Source: Ulva prolifera
Taxonomy: Eukaryota > Chlorophyta > Ulvophyceae > Ulvales > Ulvaceae
NCBI GenBank assembly: GCA_023078555.1
Contig: CM041196.1
Span: 10,992,985-11,056,984, forward strand
Direction of reading: 5' to 3'
Length of the DNA: 64,000 bases
Position numbers and translations under genes: made by a program
Shown here: positions 34,745 through 47,600 of the stretch, in pieces
Position numbering within the stretch: position 1 is the first letter of the stretch
Layout of the letters: the number at the start of each line of letters is the position of its first letter
The notes under the pieces: generated by a model
The model's database searches: none
Seen by the model: the letters and a program-made list of their open reading frames with translations, nothing else
What the model was told of the DNA's origin: nothing

Positions 34745-37700
34745 TCACTCCCCCGGGATGCCGCCGTCCGCGAAGCTCTCGTACAGCTCCTGCCCCATCG
34801 CACGGCCCTCCCGCGGGCTCCACTTGAGGCGGAAGAAGCTGCCGGCCTGCGTCACGACGAGCAGCCGCTCCTCGTCGCCGACGAAGCCGGCATACGCACG
34901 GCCCGCCTCCGGCAGCCGGAACTGCGCGAATGACCACTCCGACGCAAAGTACGCCGGCAGCGGCAGGAGGCCCTGCACAGACGCGCCGACTTGAGGCGCC
35001 ACGCTGGGGTGGCCACAGGGGCCGCTGTGCAGTGCTGCCACACAGGACCGGTATGAAACGGCACCTCATGCCGTCGTCGGGGGGTTACAAAATGCTGATA
35101 TGCGCTGGCCGGGATTGCGAGCTGACGGGACTGTGCAGCGTACACATGGGCAGGACAATGCCTTCCAGCTACCAGGCTCAGAAGTCACGGCACGGATCTC
35201 GGTGTTCTGTGAGTATGCGTGATCAATCTCACTGCTTGTCCCGCTGTTGCTGTCCACATTCGGCAGCGTGGAATGTGTAGGTTGATCTGATGAATTTCAT
35301 GAGTCATGCTGATGAGTAATGGCAACCAGGGAACTGCTCTTCTCCGAGTGTCACTGAGGGGCTAATACCAGGGGCATGTTTCACAGGCTAAAATGCAGTT
35401 CACCTCGAGCTGCATCTGCGGTTTCAGTGGCTGTCGCCACTGAACGTATGTGCAGAAGCAATGCCAGTGGAGAGCACGATACCTCGGAACACGTGCTTGC
35501 ACCTTCTCGCCTTCACACCCAGTCAAAATGTGCAGCAACACAAGAATGTGAAAGCAATGATCAAGCACCCCGTGGAACAGCCACGCACGAAAATTCGAAA
35601 TTCCAGCGCGCCGCATGACTGAGCACACCTGTGCGATGTTTAGCCACGACCCGGGGTTCGTCCGCGCATCGCCGTTCGGTGACGCACTGCCGTTGGCTGT
35701 CGGCGAGTCACGCGGCAGCGGCCGCACCGCCGCCGCCCCCGCCGCGCCCTCCGCCCCCGGCTCCCGCAGTGAGAACACGTGCACCGTGTTCTTGTCGCTC
35801 GTGACCGCAAGCCACTCGCAGCTGCGGTTGAAGGCGAGGTGGTAGATCTCGGCGGGGTCGGTGCCGCGGCGCAGCTCCTGCAGCTTCGCGCCGCTCGACG
35901 TGTCAAACACGCGCACGAGGGTGCCCTTCTCGGACGCCGTTGCGAGGCGTGCTCCGCTGAGGGAGAGCGTCAGCGCGGCTACAGGCGTGTTGTGCGCGTC
36001 GATGAGGCGAAAGTCGCGGCGATCCATCAGCTCGATGCGGACCTGCGTGAGGTGAATCAGTATGCCTGGAGTACTGTGATGCCGCAGCAATGCCTCGCAA
36101 CGAATCAAACGGCAGACTTCGCATTTGCGCCCCTTTCGTGGGTGCGCTGGTGCTGTATGACTGCAGGGTCCCCTGAAAATTGCACATCGTACAGATGCAG
36201 CACTTCCCCGTGCAGGACGATTCGATTGACAAACTAGATTTAGAGAGGGGTTTGGCAACTCTGGACGATCGGGGCGACAAGCTTCGAGCTGACCTCGCTT
36301 CCTGATGCTGCTGCTGGAGACCGACAGAACTGTGAGCGAGGTGTGCTGTGGAATGCACCAGATTGGCAGGTTGTCGGCAGGTCATGGCCCAGTGACATCT
36401 GAGACAGCTGAGTTGCGATTCTAAATGGTGGGTCATGCAGGCAGACAAGTGTGCAGAATCTGGAATGCATGTGTACCATGATCGATCATCTGCCCGACCT
36501 CGGCCTGATCAGTCTACTCCAATGATACCGCCAATGGCGCATGGGGGATATTTAGACGATGTGTGGAGAACGACACTGCGAATCAAACTGGCCAAGCACG
36601 TCAATTTGACCGGAGAGCAGGGCAGATCACGAGCAATTGTATGGCAGAATAGAACACTGGTAGAGTGCAGAACCCATACCTGTCCCACATGCACACCAGG
36701 GCAGGCAACGACAGTGTTGTCCACCTGGGACGACACTGCTAGCAAGCCATTGCCGTTGTGGATTGTCTCCCACTGATATATGAGCCTCAAGTCTGCAAAG
36801 TTGTATATGAGGACTCGGTGGTCCAGTGCAACTGCGATTCTGTCCCGCCTGAGCTTCACAGCTCGAACCTGCACAATACCAGCTGGCTCAGTCAGCTATT
36901 CTTCGGATCATGACCTCTATTGAAGGATTTACTGCATGTCTTGAAACACATGTGGTGGTTGCTGCGCTGTGTGCCAGTAGCAGCGGTAGGAGCTGCCACA
37001 AGATACCTGCTGAGGTGAGCTGCAAGCGGATGATTCCTGCTAGGCTTCAGCACTGACTCGGCCTGGAGAGAAGATTTAAATACACGTGCACGTGTGCTGC
37101 GTAGCAGCAGCTATGTTGGGCTCGACAACACCTAGCAAGCGACTGCATATGTACGCTCAAGCCCGAGCCCAGACCACAACATGGCAGGATGCCATCTCTC
37201 ATCTATGCGGAAGCATCGAACACAAGCACTACAATCTGAAGGTTGCTGCCGGGTACGTTGGGCAGCGGCTACAGCTCATTTGCCCTCCATTTCAGGTTCA
37301 ACACACAGCCTCACACAGACCATCAGGCCTGTATGTGCAGACAAGTGTAGCACCTGGTTCCTGAACGTCAATTCTCCGATGCATCTGCCCTGGTGATCAT
37401 CCCAGATCATGACCTGCAACTCGATATGTTTAGACTTGTGGGGAGGGCGTGTCTGATGCATCACCACAACAGCACTGGGTGTTCACCTTGTTGCACGGGA
37501 ATCGTGGATGTGGACCTCCTCCCACAAGCGCGAATATGTTGCATCGGAAAAGCATTTCAACGATCCCAATGCCCGAGTCTGGGCCATCGAATTGTCTTCG
37601 GAACTGCATTCAAAGAATGGCCTGAGCCTCACCGGCCCGTTTCCCACCTGCACGTCACACAACGGCAGGAGAGCCATCGTACCTGCTCGCTGAATGGCTG

Positions 37701-37796
37701 CGTTGTGAAAACGCGAAATCCAGTGGTCTCTCCCACCGCGAAGCAATCATTATCTTGGTTATACCCGACGTGCAAAATGGACCCGCCGTTTGCCAT
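34745..37796 (-). CDS. ATG18: ATG18/WIPI PROPPIN, autophagy
   Basis: Six minus-strand exons: 37796-37683, 37603-37487, 37413-37354, 36868-36680, 36042-35629, 34972-34745; phases agree, 373 residues, normal for the family. It is recognised from [98 protein letters not shown] and [15 protein letters not shown]. The seven-bladed propeller binds PI3P/PI(3,5)P2 through the LRRG motif (the FRRG site of the family; two Arg present) and recruits ATG2 or ATG16 to the phagophore. A Pro/Ala/Ser loop after [10 protein letters not shown] corresponds to the membrane-inserting 6CD loop region. The 5' exons are of moderate GC while exons 5-6 are GC-rich. It is head-to-head with the TBC1D31-like gene. Confidence 0.95.
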
Positions 37797-38648
37797 GGTT
37801 CCCACACGCGTTATTCAACTACCAGCCTACGTCCACAAGTCGAGGCGCTTGTGCAGCTGCTGACTCGTTACAGCGATGCGTTCGCGGCCCGTGTCAACAG
37901 AGGACATGAGGGTTCAATCAGTCTCGTCCGCCAACTGTTTCTCAACGATTTGCAACAGCAGGTGAAATCTGTAGTCACAGGGGCAGTAGACTATAGATCT
38001 GCGCTGGAAAAAGATGCCATCGCTGCTGCTCACGAATTCAGGGCAGCGTCTTCGTCATATAGATCAAAGCGTATGTTTCTAGCAGTTGACGCGTGTGTTC
38101 ACCGACATACATGTAGAAAGCATAGCTGTTTGATACTGCACAAACATATTTTCTAGGTCACCCATACAGTTGGACATTCTAGGCGCAGGGCCTCTGCGGT
38201 GACGGGTCCACGTACACATTGCTCTCGACATGTCGACATCTGCGTGCCAGCTGGCTGACCTTCATACGCCGCATATGCATAGACTTCAAATTTGGCATTC
38301 GGTTTCTGAAGTAAGACCTCAAACGATGGACAAGCATGCTTCGTGATGCGCGTTCTGAGACAAATGGTGCATGCGTACTGGCAGACAACATCTCGGTGAG
38401 GTTCTCTTGCGACCTCTCCCCACTAGTACAAACGTGCAGTGCAGCAGCTCTCGATAGGGAGATGTCGCATCTCCTAACCAGCTTCTCCTTGTTGCGCACG
38501 AATTTCTTATGAGTTATAGGATCAGTTGCTCGCGACATATTTAGACATGGCAGGCTGTTGGAGCATGTTGTTACAGAGCTTGAGGCTGTATTTAGTTAAA
38601 ATTCTGCGTCAGGTACCCTTGAACGCTTAGATCGAGGGTCATTCTAAC
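37797..38648. other. Head-to-head region between ATG18 and the TBC1D31-like gene
   Basis: Likely holds both promoters. A plus-strand frame at about 37850-38092 (LVRQLFLNDLQQQVKSVV, helical in character, no ATG) and a minus-strand ATG frame of 119 codons (38538-38179, basic, no domain) are open. Either could be an exon of a small gene, but neither is recognised or supported. Confidence 0.35.
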
Positions 38649-41600
38649 ATGTTAGTTCATGTTGATGGAGAAGGTGGGCAGCTCTGGCGCCGTAAGCCAA
38701 TCGTAGACGACAGCGGGCATGTCGTCAGCTTCACCCGGCTGAAGGACGCGGCCTCTGCGACCTTCACGTGTGTGGCTTTCGCTGCCACCACCAGCGAAAT
38801 TGTTGCTGGAGATAACTGCGGCTATGTGTGGGCTATTCGCCTCAAGGAAAATCGCTTTGTGCGCTTGGCCTGCTGTGGCCCGGCTTGCAGCGCAGTTTCC
38901 TGCCACCCTTCCCAGAACAACGAGGCCATCGTGGGCTATGCCAATGGGCAAATGGCTGTGTTTAATATTCGTTCCAAAGAGTCTACGGAGCTGCTACGTT
39001 CACACCGTAGTGCTGTGACAGCTATCTCGTACAGCTTTGCGCACGAACACATGGCCTCCATTTCTCGTGAAGCGCTCGTGATCTGGAGCACAAAGGTGAG
39101 GATAATCTTCTGACATTGCTGTCCTCTGTGCGCATAATGCGTATATGGCATTGCTTTTGCGACCACAGTAACACTTGTGTATGCTTGCTGCAGAGGCACA
39201 CCAAATTGCGCCAGATTGAGATGACCGCCATGTCTACAGACGTCGCTTTCACCCCACAAGATGAGACGGTCGTCACCATAACACAGGTGCGTTCGGTGCC
39301 ACTTCCGAATGTCCACTGTGACCTGGTTGAGTAGCAGCACCTGAACGCATTGCTGAACTTTCGATTCACAGAATCCCGTAAGCTGACCACGATGCTGAGG
39401 AATCATGCAGGATGGAACTCTGTCGATGTGGACGTCACAAGGCATTCTCACGCACCAGCTCGATCCTCCTCCAGCGATGCCATCGACGACATACACACTC
39501 GCAGTGGCTCCAAACGGTCTCTGGCTCGCAGCAGCCCCTCGAACAGCCCTGCTCCTCCTCTACGACCTGCGAAACCCCCGCCTCGTCACTGCAATGCACC
39601 CCAAGAACCAAACTCCTATCCTCCAGCTATCGTTCCTCTCTGACTCCCGCACACTCGCAGTCCTGACCTCCGACTCCCAGATCTCCTTCACAGACGTCGA
39701 AAGCGCCCGCCATCTCTTCTCCATGCAGCTGCTATCCCCATCCGCTGCTATGTTCGTTGAGCGCCGTGGGAACTACGCCGCTGCGATCACCACAAGCGGT
39801 ACAATCAGCCTGCACGACGTCGCGACAGTGCGGGAGGCAGCAGCGCTCGTACCGCCCCCTCCAGGCACGTTATCGACCCCCAACGCCCTCAAGCGCACAG
39901 CCCCGCAAGAGCTGGCCGAGCTGGACCTGCGCCCGCTGCCGCCGCAGCGGCCGAACGCGCCCGCGACATCAGCATCGGCGCCGCGAGGGAGGGCCGTGGC
40001 GCGAGGCACCAGCCCACACGCTGCGGGCCGCAGCCGTAGCGGCAGCTGGGGCCGCGGCCGGCCCCCCCGCAGCGTGCCACGGCCACGGGCGCTGTCGAGC
40101 GAGAGCTCTGGCGGCGGGCTAAGGACCTCCGCCGCGCGGACCCGTAGGCACGGTGGCATTGTGCGGGTGCGAGTTCATGCTGAACCAACTTCTTGTTGGT
40201 TCAGCACCCTGTAATGCAGCAGCGCTGCTGCTGCATTACCGTGGAGCACGAGGACAGGCTGAGAGCCCGCAGGACTTTCACCATGTGTATGTATACCGTA
40301 GCCACACGTCACGGCTGCCAGAGCGTGCTCAAAGGGCCATCTGCTCTACGGTTTTGCATCCTCGCAAGTGCTTGTTTCGTTGTTGGCTCACCTTGCACAG
40401 TGGCAGCAGAAGCCATAGAGTCGGGCACTCAAGCCATCTCCTTGTTTGTGGATGAACTAACCGATGAGACAACTTCCTCAATGAGGAGTTTCTGTTTCGC
40501 TCAGCCAGACACAGCCGAATCTGCATCGGCGGTAACTGCAGATTCGGCCATGCTGCTGTTCAGCTGCGCCCCCGTGTTTCTGCATGGTACATCTGTTTGT
40601 TGTGATGGTGATGTGGACATGAGCGTTCGTGGCCCGCCCGCGCGCAATCAACGCCATGAGGCAGACGCCTCTCTCCAATTGTGTCCACAGGTGTCACACC
40701 ACTCCTGCTGTGCAGCCGTCATCCATCTCCCCGGGACGCCAGGACCCGCGCGGCCGCAGCGCGGGAGGCAGCGTGTCCCCACGCGCCGCCTCGCCGCGGC
40801 GGTCGACCACCCTCACTGTCGGCACCGCCGCGCCGCCGCTGTCGCTGCCGAAGCTCAAAAAGCTGCTCGTCGCGGCGGGGGAGTTCCCGGCAGCACACCG
40901 CGCGGCCGTGTGGGCGTTCCTGCTGCGGCTGCCCGGCAACACGGCCGCGTTTGAGGCACTGCGCAGCAAGGGGGCGCACGAGTGCGTGCTGCAGCTGGAA
41001 GAACAGTGCGTCTCCCTCCTTGAAAGCATTGTGGCAGTCCAGTGATATGACCGCTATACCACTGGACTGCCACAAGCATCTACAAGGCAAACGTAAGCCT
41101 CAAACGTAGCATTGTTTCTGTAGCATCAAATAGTTGCAATGGCAGTAATATTGTGAACACTAATCATGTTCTTTTGAATTGTTGTAGTGAGACGGTATTC
41201 AATCAGGCTTGCTTGCCTGGTGCCGATGTCCTTCCGTGCCTCGCGCTGCCAGATTCTCGGCATCGGCACATAGTCCAGGGCCGCATTTACACGGCGCCCA
41301 TATGTTTGTTCATTGGGCCTCGACTGGTGTTCGTTGCTGCCGCTCTCATTCCAGCATGTCACGTTGAAGTGTGTGCCGGTGCCCGTGCGTCTTTCGAGGG
41401 GTTTCGACTTCATTTATCTCCCTGATGCTTCGGTGCTCTGCCATGCAAACGTCCATGCACATGCCGTGTCCTTCTACCCAACATCCACATAAATGGTGGT
41501 GGGCAAATGCGCAGCAGTGTTGGGTCATCGGGCCCGATCACGTAGAACAACTCCGAATATTCAGGTCTATTCTGAGTTTTCGGGGTGGCAGCCCTGGGAA

Positions 41601-44600
41601 TGCCACAACGCGACCCCACCCTGATGCGCAGGTACCCACTCCAGGACACCCGCTTACAGCAGCGCCTCGCAGCGCTCCTCTCCCAGCTCGCACATTGGTG
41701 CCCCCTCTTCGCAGAGGTCTCCTTCCTCCCCTCCATCGCCTTCCCCCTCCTCAAGGTGTTCCGCGCAGGGGGCGGGGCCGCGCCGGCGGCGTCGGCGGCG
41801 TTTGAGGCCGCCGCCACGCTCGTCTCGAACTGGGCGCGCGGCTGGTTTGCGGCGTTCCCCCACCCGCCGCTCGGCCTGCTGCAGCGCTTTGAACGGCTGC
41901 TGGCCGTGCACGATGCGGAGCTGGCCGCGCATGTGGGGAGGTGGCCGGGGGGCGCCGCCGCGGTCGCGTGGGAGCTGCTGTCCACTCTCATGACGGACGT
42001 GCTCGACCGCAGCGAATGGCTGCAGGTGCGAACTTGACTTCCTGTTTTGGTTCTGGCGAGTCAATTGAGCCGGCGAATGGATTTGCTTGTGCCACAAACT
42101 CGGGCCGGCGGGCGCGACTCAGCATGGCCCAGCTTGCCCTGTGCGTTCTTCCTTTGGGATGTCATGGGATGGAGATAGCTGTTCGTGTCCATCTTGCTCA
42201 AAAGAAGCAACTCGGTTGATGATATGTGTAGATAACTCCATATTCACTCTACTGAACTTTGTGTGCAAGTGTTGTTGCACGCAAGACGTGACTTATACTT
42301 CATAGAGCGGCCGGCTACAGCAGGCAGGCATGGCATCGCTGACGCGCGGGGCGGCTAGGGCACTGCGTGCACAGGTACCAGGGGCAGAAGTGCTGTGGAC
42401 CATCGCAAGAATATACGTGCCAGGTCGCCGAACCCTGAAAATTGCGCCATTTCTGCAGGTCTGGGACCACGTCCTGTGCAACCCGCCGTGGTTCTTCCCG
42501 TACGTCGTGCTCGCCTACCTCCTCTCCACCCGCGTCGCCCTCCTCCGCGCGGACTCCCCGGCCACGTGCGCCGCCCTCTCCGGCCGCCCCCACGCCCTCG
42601 ACGTGCGGCGGGTCCTCCGCCGCGCCGCGATGGCCCTCGAGACGACGCCCGCCGACGCGCGGCTGCCGGAAGAGCCGCTGCGGCCGCTGCTGCCCGCGCC
42701 GGGAGCCGCGGCGTACGCGCCGTTCGCCGGGGAGTTCCCGCCGCAGGCGCTGCAGGCGCAGCGCGGGGAGCGCGTGCGGCTGCTCGGGCAGCGCACGGCG
42801 ATCGTGGAGCGTCGGCGGACGCTCTCCGAGCTGCAGGTGCGCCGGGGCAGCGCCGAGGCGGCCATTTGCGGAGGAGAGTCCGCCTGGTGTAATGGACGAC
42901 GACACGACCGCAGCAATGAGACCATCGTGTCGCCATAGCCCCTGGCGCAGTCAGCCCATGCACATGCACACAGATTTTGTACTGTTCGCATCTGGAGGCG
43001 CCATAATTATATCAGCTGCAGGATCTCTGGTAGGCGATCAACCAAGCTCGGGCGGATGCATGTACGCTGCTCAGTACCCATGTGGACACATGGATTTCTC
43101 TCTGTACTTAGGTCAACGCTCAGGTCAAATACATGTGCGTTATGCTATATAGCATAATAATCCCCAAGTTTCATCACTCCGCCACGTGCTCCTCGGCGTG
43201 CGGAGTCGTCAGGGTCTGCCCAGGACAGTGACGAGGTAACCTGAACATGCTGTACGTTACCATTCTACACAAGTGCATGATGTGACGCAGGATCGGGGGC
43301 AGCAGCTGGCAGCGGACACGGCGGTGATGCTGCGGGAGCGGCAGCAGCTCGCCGGCGTCGCCAGCGAGCGCCGCGCGGCGCTCACGGCGCTGGAGGAGCG
43401 GATGGCGCGGGAGCGCGCGCTGCTCGAGGCGCAGTCCAAGGCCGAGCGCCTGCGCCAGATCTCGCTGCTCGAAGACCAGTACGCGTGTGTCCTCCCGCTC
43501 CCTCCCTCCCTGCTTCCCAAAAATTACACTTGCTGGGCCTTAGTGGCCTAGCCAAGCACACAGCTCCTTCCGGATCTCAAATGTGGCATTGGCTCTTTTG
43601 AGGTGTCCTGCGCGGACCGAAGAGCATGTGCTGGGATCAGCGAGATAATTCCGCGCACCATGCGGTGCTGTGCCCCGTGTGCTGCGACCTGGCGCGCACC
43701 TGCTCAGCACCGCTGTCTCCTGTGGTCAAGCAGCTCTTCATGACATGCGGCTCTGCTGTGTGCGTTCCACTATGTACCGACCGTCTTACAGAAAAAATGA
43801 CAGTCAGTCTTTCATGGCTGCGGGGCTCGTAACTAGTACGGCTCGCAACTCCGCAGCGGCTGCGTGTTAGAGGATCTCGTTGAGCCGTGGAGGCGGTGCA
43901 GGATGCACCTGCAGCGGACACGGGAGGAGATGCGGTCAGAGGTTGCGACGCTGGAGCGCGGCCTGGCGCGGCGCCACGCGCAGCGCGCCGCGGAGCTGCG
44001 CGGCCGGGAGCAGGAGGAGGCGCTGCGCGCGCTCGAGTTTGAGTCGCGGCAGCGCATCTGGGCGATGGAGCAGGCGGCGGCGCGCGACGCGGCGCTCGGC
44101 AAGCTGCGGGCGGAGGCGGAGGCGAAGGAGGCGGCGCTCGACGCGCAGCACTCCGAGGCGCGGCCCCCTGGCTGTCTTTTTTTCCCGGCCACGTGTAGCG
44201 GTATGTAGAGCATACACTACTGCTGCAGAGTCTGTAGTGTGTAGCAGTCGTTTCATTAGCACAGGTACACCCTGGGCTAGTGTGAAAGGGTTGCACTGCG
44301 GCCACGTGCTACTGCAGAATGGATCGCATGTGCATGCAAATCACACAATTAGTTCGAGTTGACGTGCATGATTGCCTGGACATGAGTGCAACGCCACTGC
44401 AGCGCCAGGGTGGCTGCTGAGACGAAAGGGAAGGGATGTGCAGGCGCTGGCGGAGATGGCTGCAAAGGACGAGAGCATGGCGCTCCAGGCGCAGCACGAC
44501 GCGGCAAAGCATGCTCGGGTCGCCATGGCCGCGGAGGCCGCACGTGCCGCTGCGGAGGTGGACGCCGCGCTCGTGCGCCGTGAGCTGCAGCAGGCCGCCG

Positions 44601-47600
44601 CGCTGCGCGCTGCGGCGGCGCAGCAGCGCCTGCGTACGCTCGCGGAGCGCGCGGCGGCGGCAACGGCGGCCGCCGTTGCGGCCGAGCGCGACGCCCGCGG
44701 CTGCGCCGCGCAGCAACGCGGCGCTGCCGCGCTGGGCCGCGCTGCGGCGGATCGCGCCGCTGCGGGCTGTGCAGCTGCTGTGAGGGAAGGGTGTGTGGAG
44801 ACAGAGCTGCAGCGGCTCGCAGAAGGTGTGTGTTGCAGACGCTCAGGCCTTCGTTTGTTTGCTGCTACAGTGGTGATGCTGGTTCTGTGCTGTTTCCGTG
44901 GGTTTGCACTGCTGCAGGACTGAAATGCATACTTTGTCCCCTGCTGCATTGTAGGCCTACTGTTCCCTTCCACTCTTGACGAGCACAGTCCCTAGCACCC
45001 CTCCTCTCGCCACTGGTCATTGGTGTGCATCAGCCACATCAGCCCCCATGCTCCAGCACCGGTCACCATGCACGATACACGTCATGCATTATCAGTGCCT
45101 CGCATGCCCTTACCAAACACACTGCAAGTGCAGAGCAGCGCGAGCGCGAGGTCATCCTCCGCGACGTCGAGCTCGCGGAGGCGGAGGCCGAGGCCGAGGC
45201 GCGCGTCCTGGAGGCCCGGGCGGCTGCGGCGGCGCAGGGCGTGGCCGCTGACGGCGCGACCCGCGGCATCCTCGCGGGCCTGCGGGGCGAGGTCGCGCGC
45301 ACCCGCGCCGCCAAGGTGGAGCTGCGCGCCCAGGAGGAGGAGCTCCGGGAGTACATCGCGGAGCTCCGGGCTCAGGCGCCGGGAGCTGCGGCGGAGGCGT
45401 CGGGAGCTGCGGCGGTGAGTGGCTCGGACAGCGGGAGTGGGGGAGTGCTGCGCGATGTGTCCAACGCGTCGGGAGGTGGTGCGCTTCCGCGAGGTGGGGC
45501 ACTTCCGCGGTCTAGGTGCATGCAGGCCTGTGAAGCGCTGAGCTGTGCCCCTGTGCCTGTGGCAACCGGCCCGGTGTTGCTGCGCGCTGATTACACGTGT
45601 TGACACATGGTAACGGTAACCGTGATCTCCGACACAACCTCACAACACACAGACGAGACCTTGACCGATTTCCGGGTAGGACGGCGTATGTGCGTGCGCT
45701 GTTGTAGTGTGGCTGTTTGTGCGACGGTTTATTCGGGAGAGAGTCTTTTGATGTGTGTGTCTGTGCCTGTTCACTCTTCTGTCACTCGTTCCGTGTAGCA
45801 CGGCACCATGTCTGAGCCCTGTGGCGCCAAGAAAGCTTGTTAATGGTCATGCAGAGCTTTCGTGACCGGCAGCCAATGTTGCAGGACATGACCGTGCGAA
45901 TGCGGAGCTCAGCGAAACGAAGACTCACAGCATCCTCGCCGTGCGGCCGCAGCAGCCTCAGCAAGAGTACAGCGAGTCCAGCCACGCAGAGTCGGGGGCG
46001 CCGTCAGATGCACCCGGCACCGCTCTCGTCACGCACCGTGGCAGCGACACCGAAGAGCAGCAACTGCTGCGATCCCTGCCGGCGCTCGCACGCACCATGC
46101 GCGCCGCCATGCATGAGCTTGATGCAGAAGGTTCCGAAACCTTCTCAGAACGTTGCAATGGACAGGCGCTTTGCGGGGAAAGCCTCCCGGAGCTGGCGAA
46201 GGCGCTCCAGGCGAAAGTGCGGGAGCTTGCACGCATGCATGAGGTGCGCGCGGCCAACGCGGCGTCCCCGCGTTCGTCCGCAGCCCAGCGTGCTCAGCGT
46301 GCTCAGCGTGCGGGTGGCGTGGCTTCTCTCAGAGAGGCCGACGAGTCCCATTCGACGCTATCGTCTGGAGAGGGAAATAGAACGGTCGCACGCCGAGGAC
46401 AGAACGTCCTGGGGAGAGGCGGTTTTGGCAGCATGCATGAGGCTGACAGCGGCAGTGCTGACTCGGCCACAGGCGGCGCCGCCACTGCTGTCACCCCTCT
46501 GGCGCTGACGAGCTGTGTGAGCGTCGCTGAAAGCGTGGAGCAGCATGCATCACCAAAACAGAGGCCGCGGGAGCTGCGGCGTGCTGCTGATGGTGCGGCT
46601 GCGGGCGCGCTGACGCATGGGGAGGCTGATGAGGACGAGCGACGCGGCGATGCAGCTGCTGTGCGTGCTGTGCTCGCCGCGCTGGCCTCGCAGGCGTCAT
46701 GCATGAGTGAGGAAGACAGCAGCGGGGCGTGCGGCTCGGTCGGTGCCGGCGTCGCCGGCGGGGCGGCACCAGGGTCCGCCGCAGTGCTTGCAGCGCAGCT
46801 GTCCGGGCTGCTGGGTCCGGACGACGTCTCGGCGTGTGGCGATGCATGCAGCGCAGCCGGGGCCGCGCCAGGTTGGCCACCAGATCCCGCGATTGCGGAT
46901 GGTGCCGAGGCAGAGGACAGCAGGGACAGAAAGGACACGCACGAGGCAGGGGCTACATCTGAGGAGGTGGCGCAGCCCCGCATGGAGACTGTCCGGGACG
47001 AGCCGGAGGCTGGTGCGGGGGGTGAAGGAGCAGCCGTGGAGGGGCAGACGCTACGGCAGGAGCTGCTGGCGGTGCGCGGCATGATCGCCGAGATGCGGGA
47101 GCTGCGCGACGCGGTGGCTTCAGGGGGCATGGTGGCCGCTGCAGGCTCACCGGTACGTCCCTGATCACCCTATGCATGTCCTCAGCTTAGGAGGGCCACG
47201 TCATCACCCGGCGTCCTCTGCAGGCTTGCGCCCTCCTACATGCGATCTCCTCACTGGGTTACTACCCCCGCAAGTTGTCTAGGCAGTTGGGGTGAATCGT
47301 GTAGTGTGTTGGTTAGCGGTTGGCTACGCGGCACATGCATGCCGGCCATGTGCCAGATCTGATGCACGCGTGTTCACCTCCTGCGTTCAGTTTGTGAGTG
47401 CCTGTGTGTCCGTGACGGTGCGCTTGTAGATCAGCATGGGTGCTGGTGGGGCAGCGCAGACTCACGTGCATGGTGCTGCAGGCTCTGCGGATGGAGGACG
47501 CAGCGGCGGCGGCGGCGCACGCCGAGGCGCGGCACCGTGCGCACAGATCCGGCGTCGCCCCCGGCTTCCTCACGCCCGGCATGCGCACCGGCCGCGGCGG

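Noticed and set aside
45415-45420. GTGAGT as the donor of TBC1D31-like exon 10
   Set aside because: The best textbook donor here, but it leaves phase 0 while the next acceptor (45885) needs phase 1; the donor at 45476 fits.
46303-47130. 275-codon minus-strand frame; similar at 48042-48892 and 48846-49448
   Set aside because: Shadows of the GC-rich, Ser/Ala-rich exons 11 and 12 of the TBC1D31-like gene.
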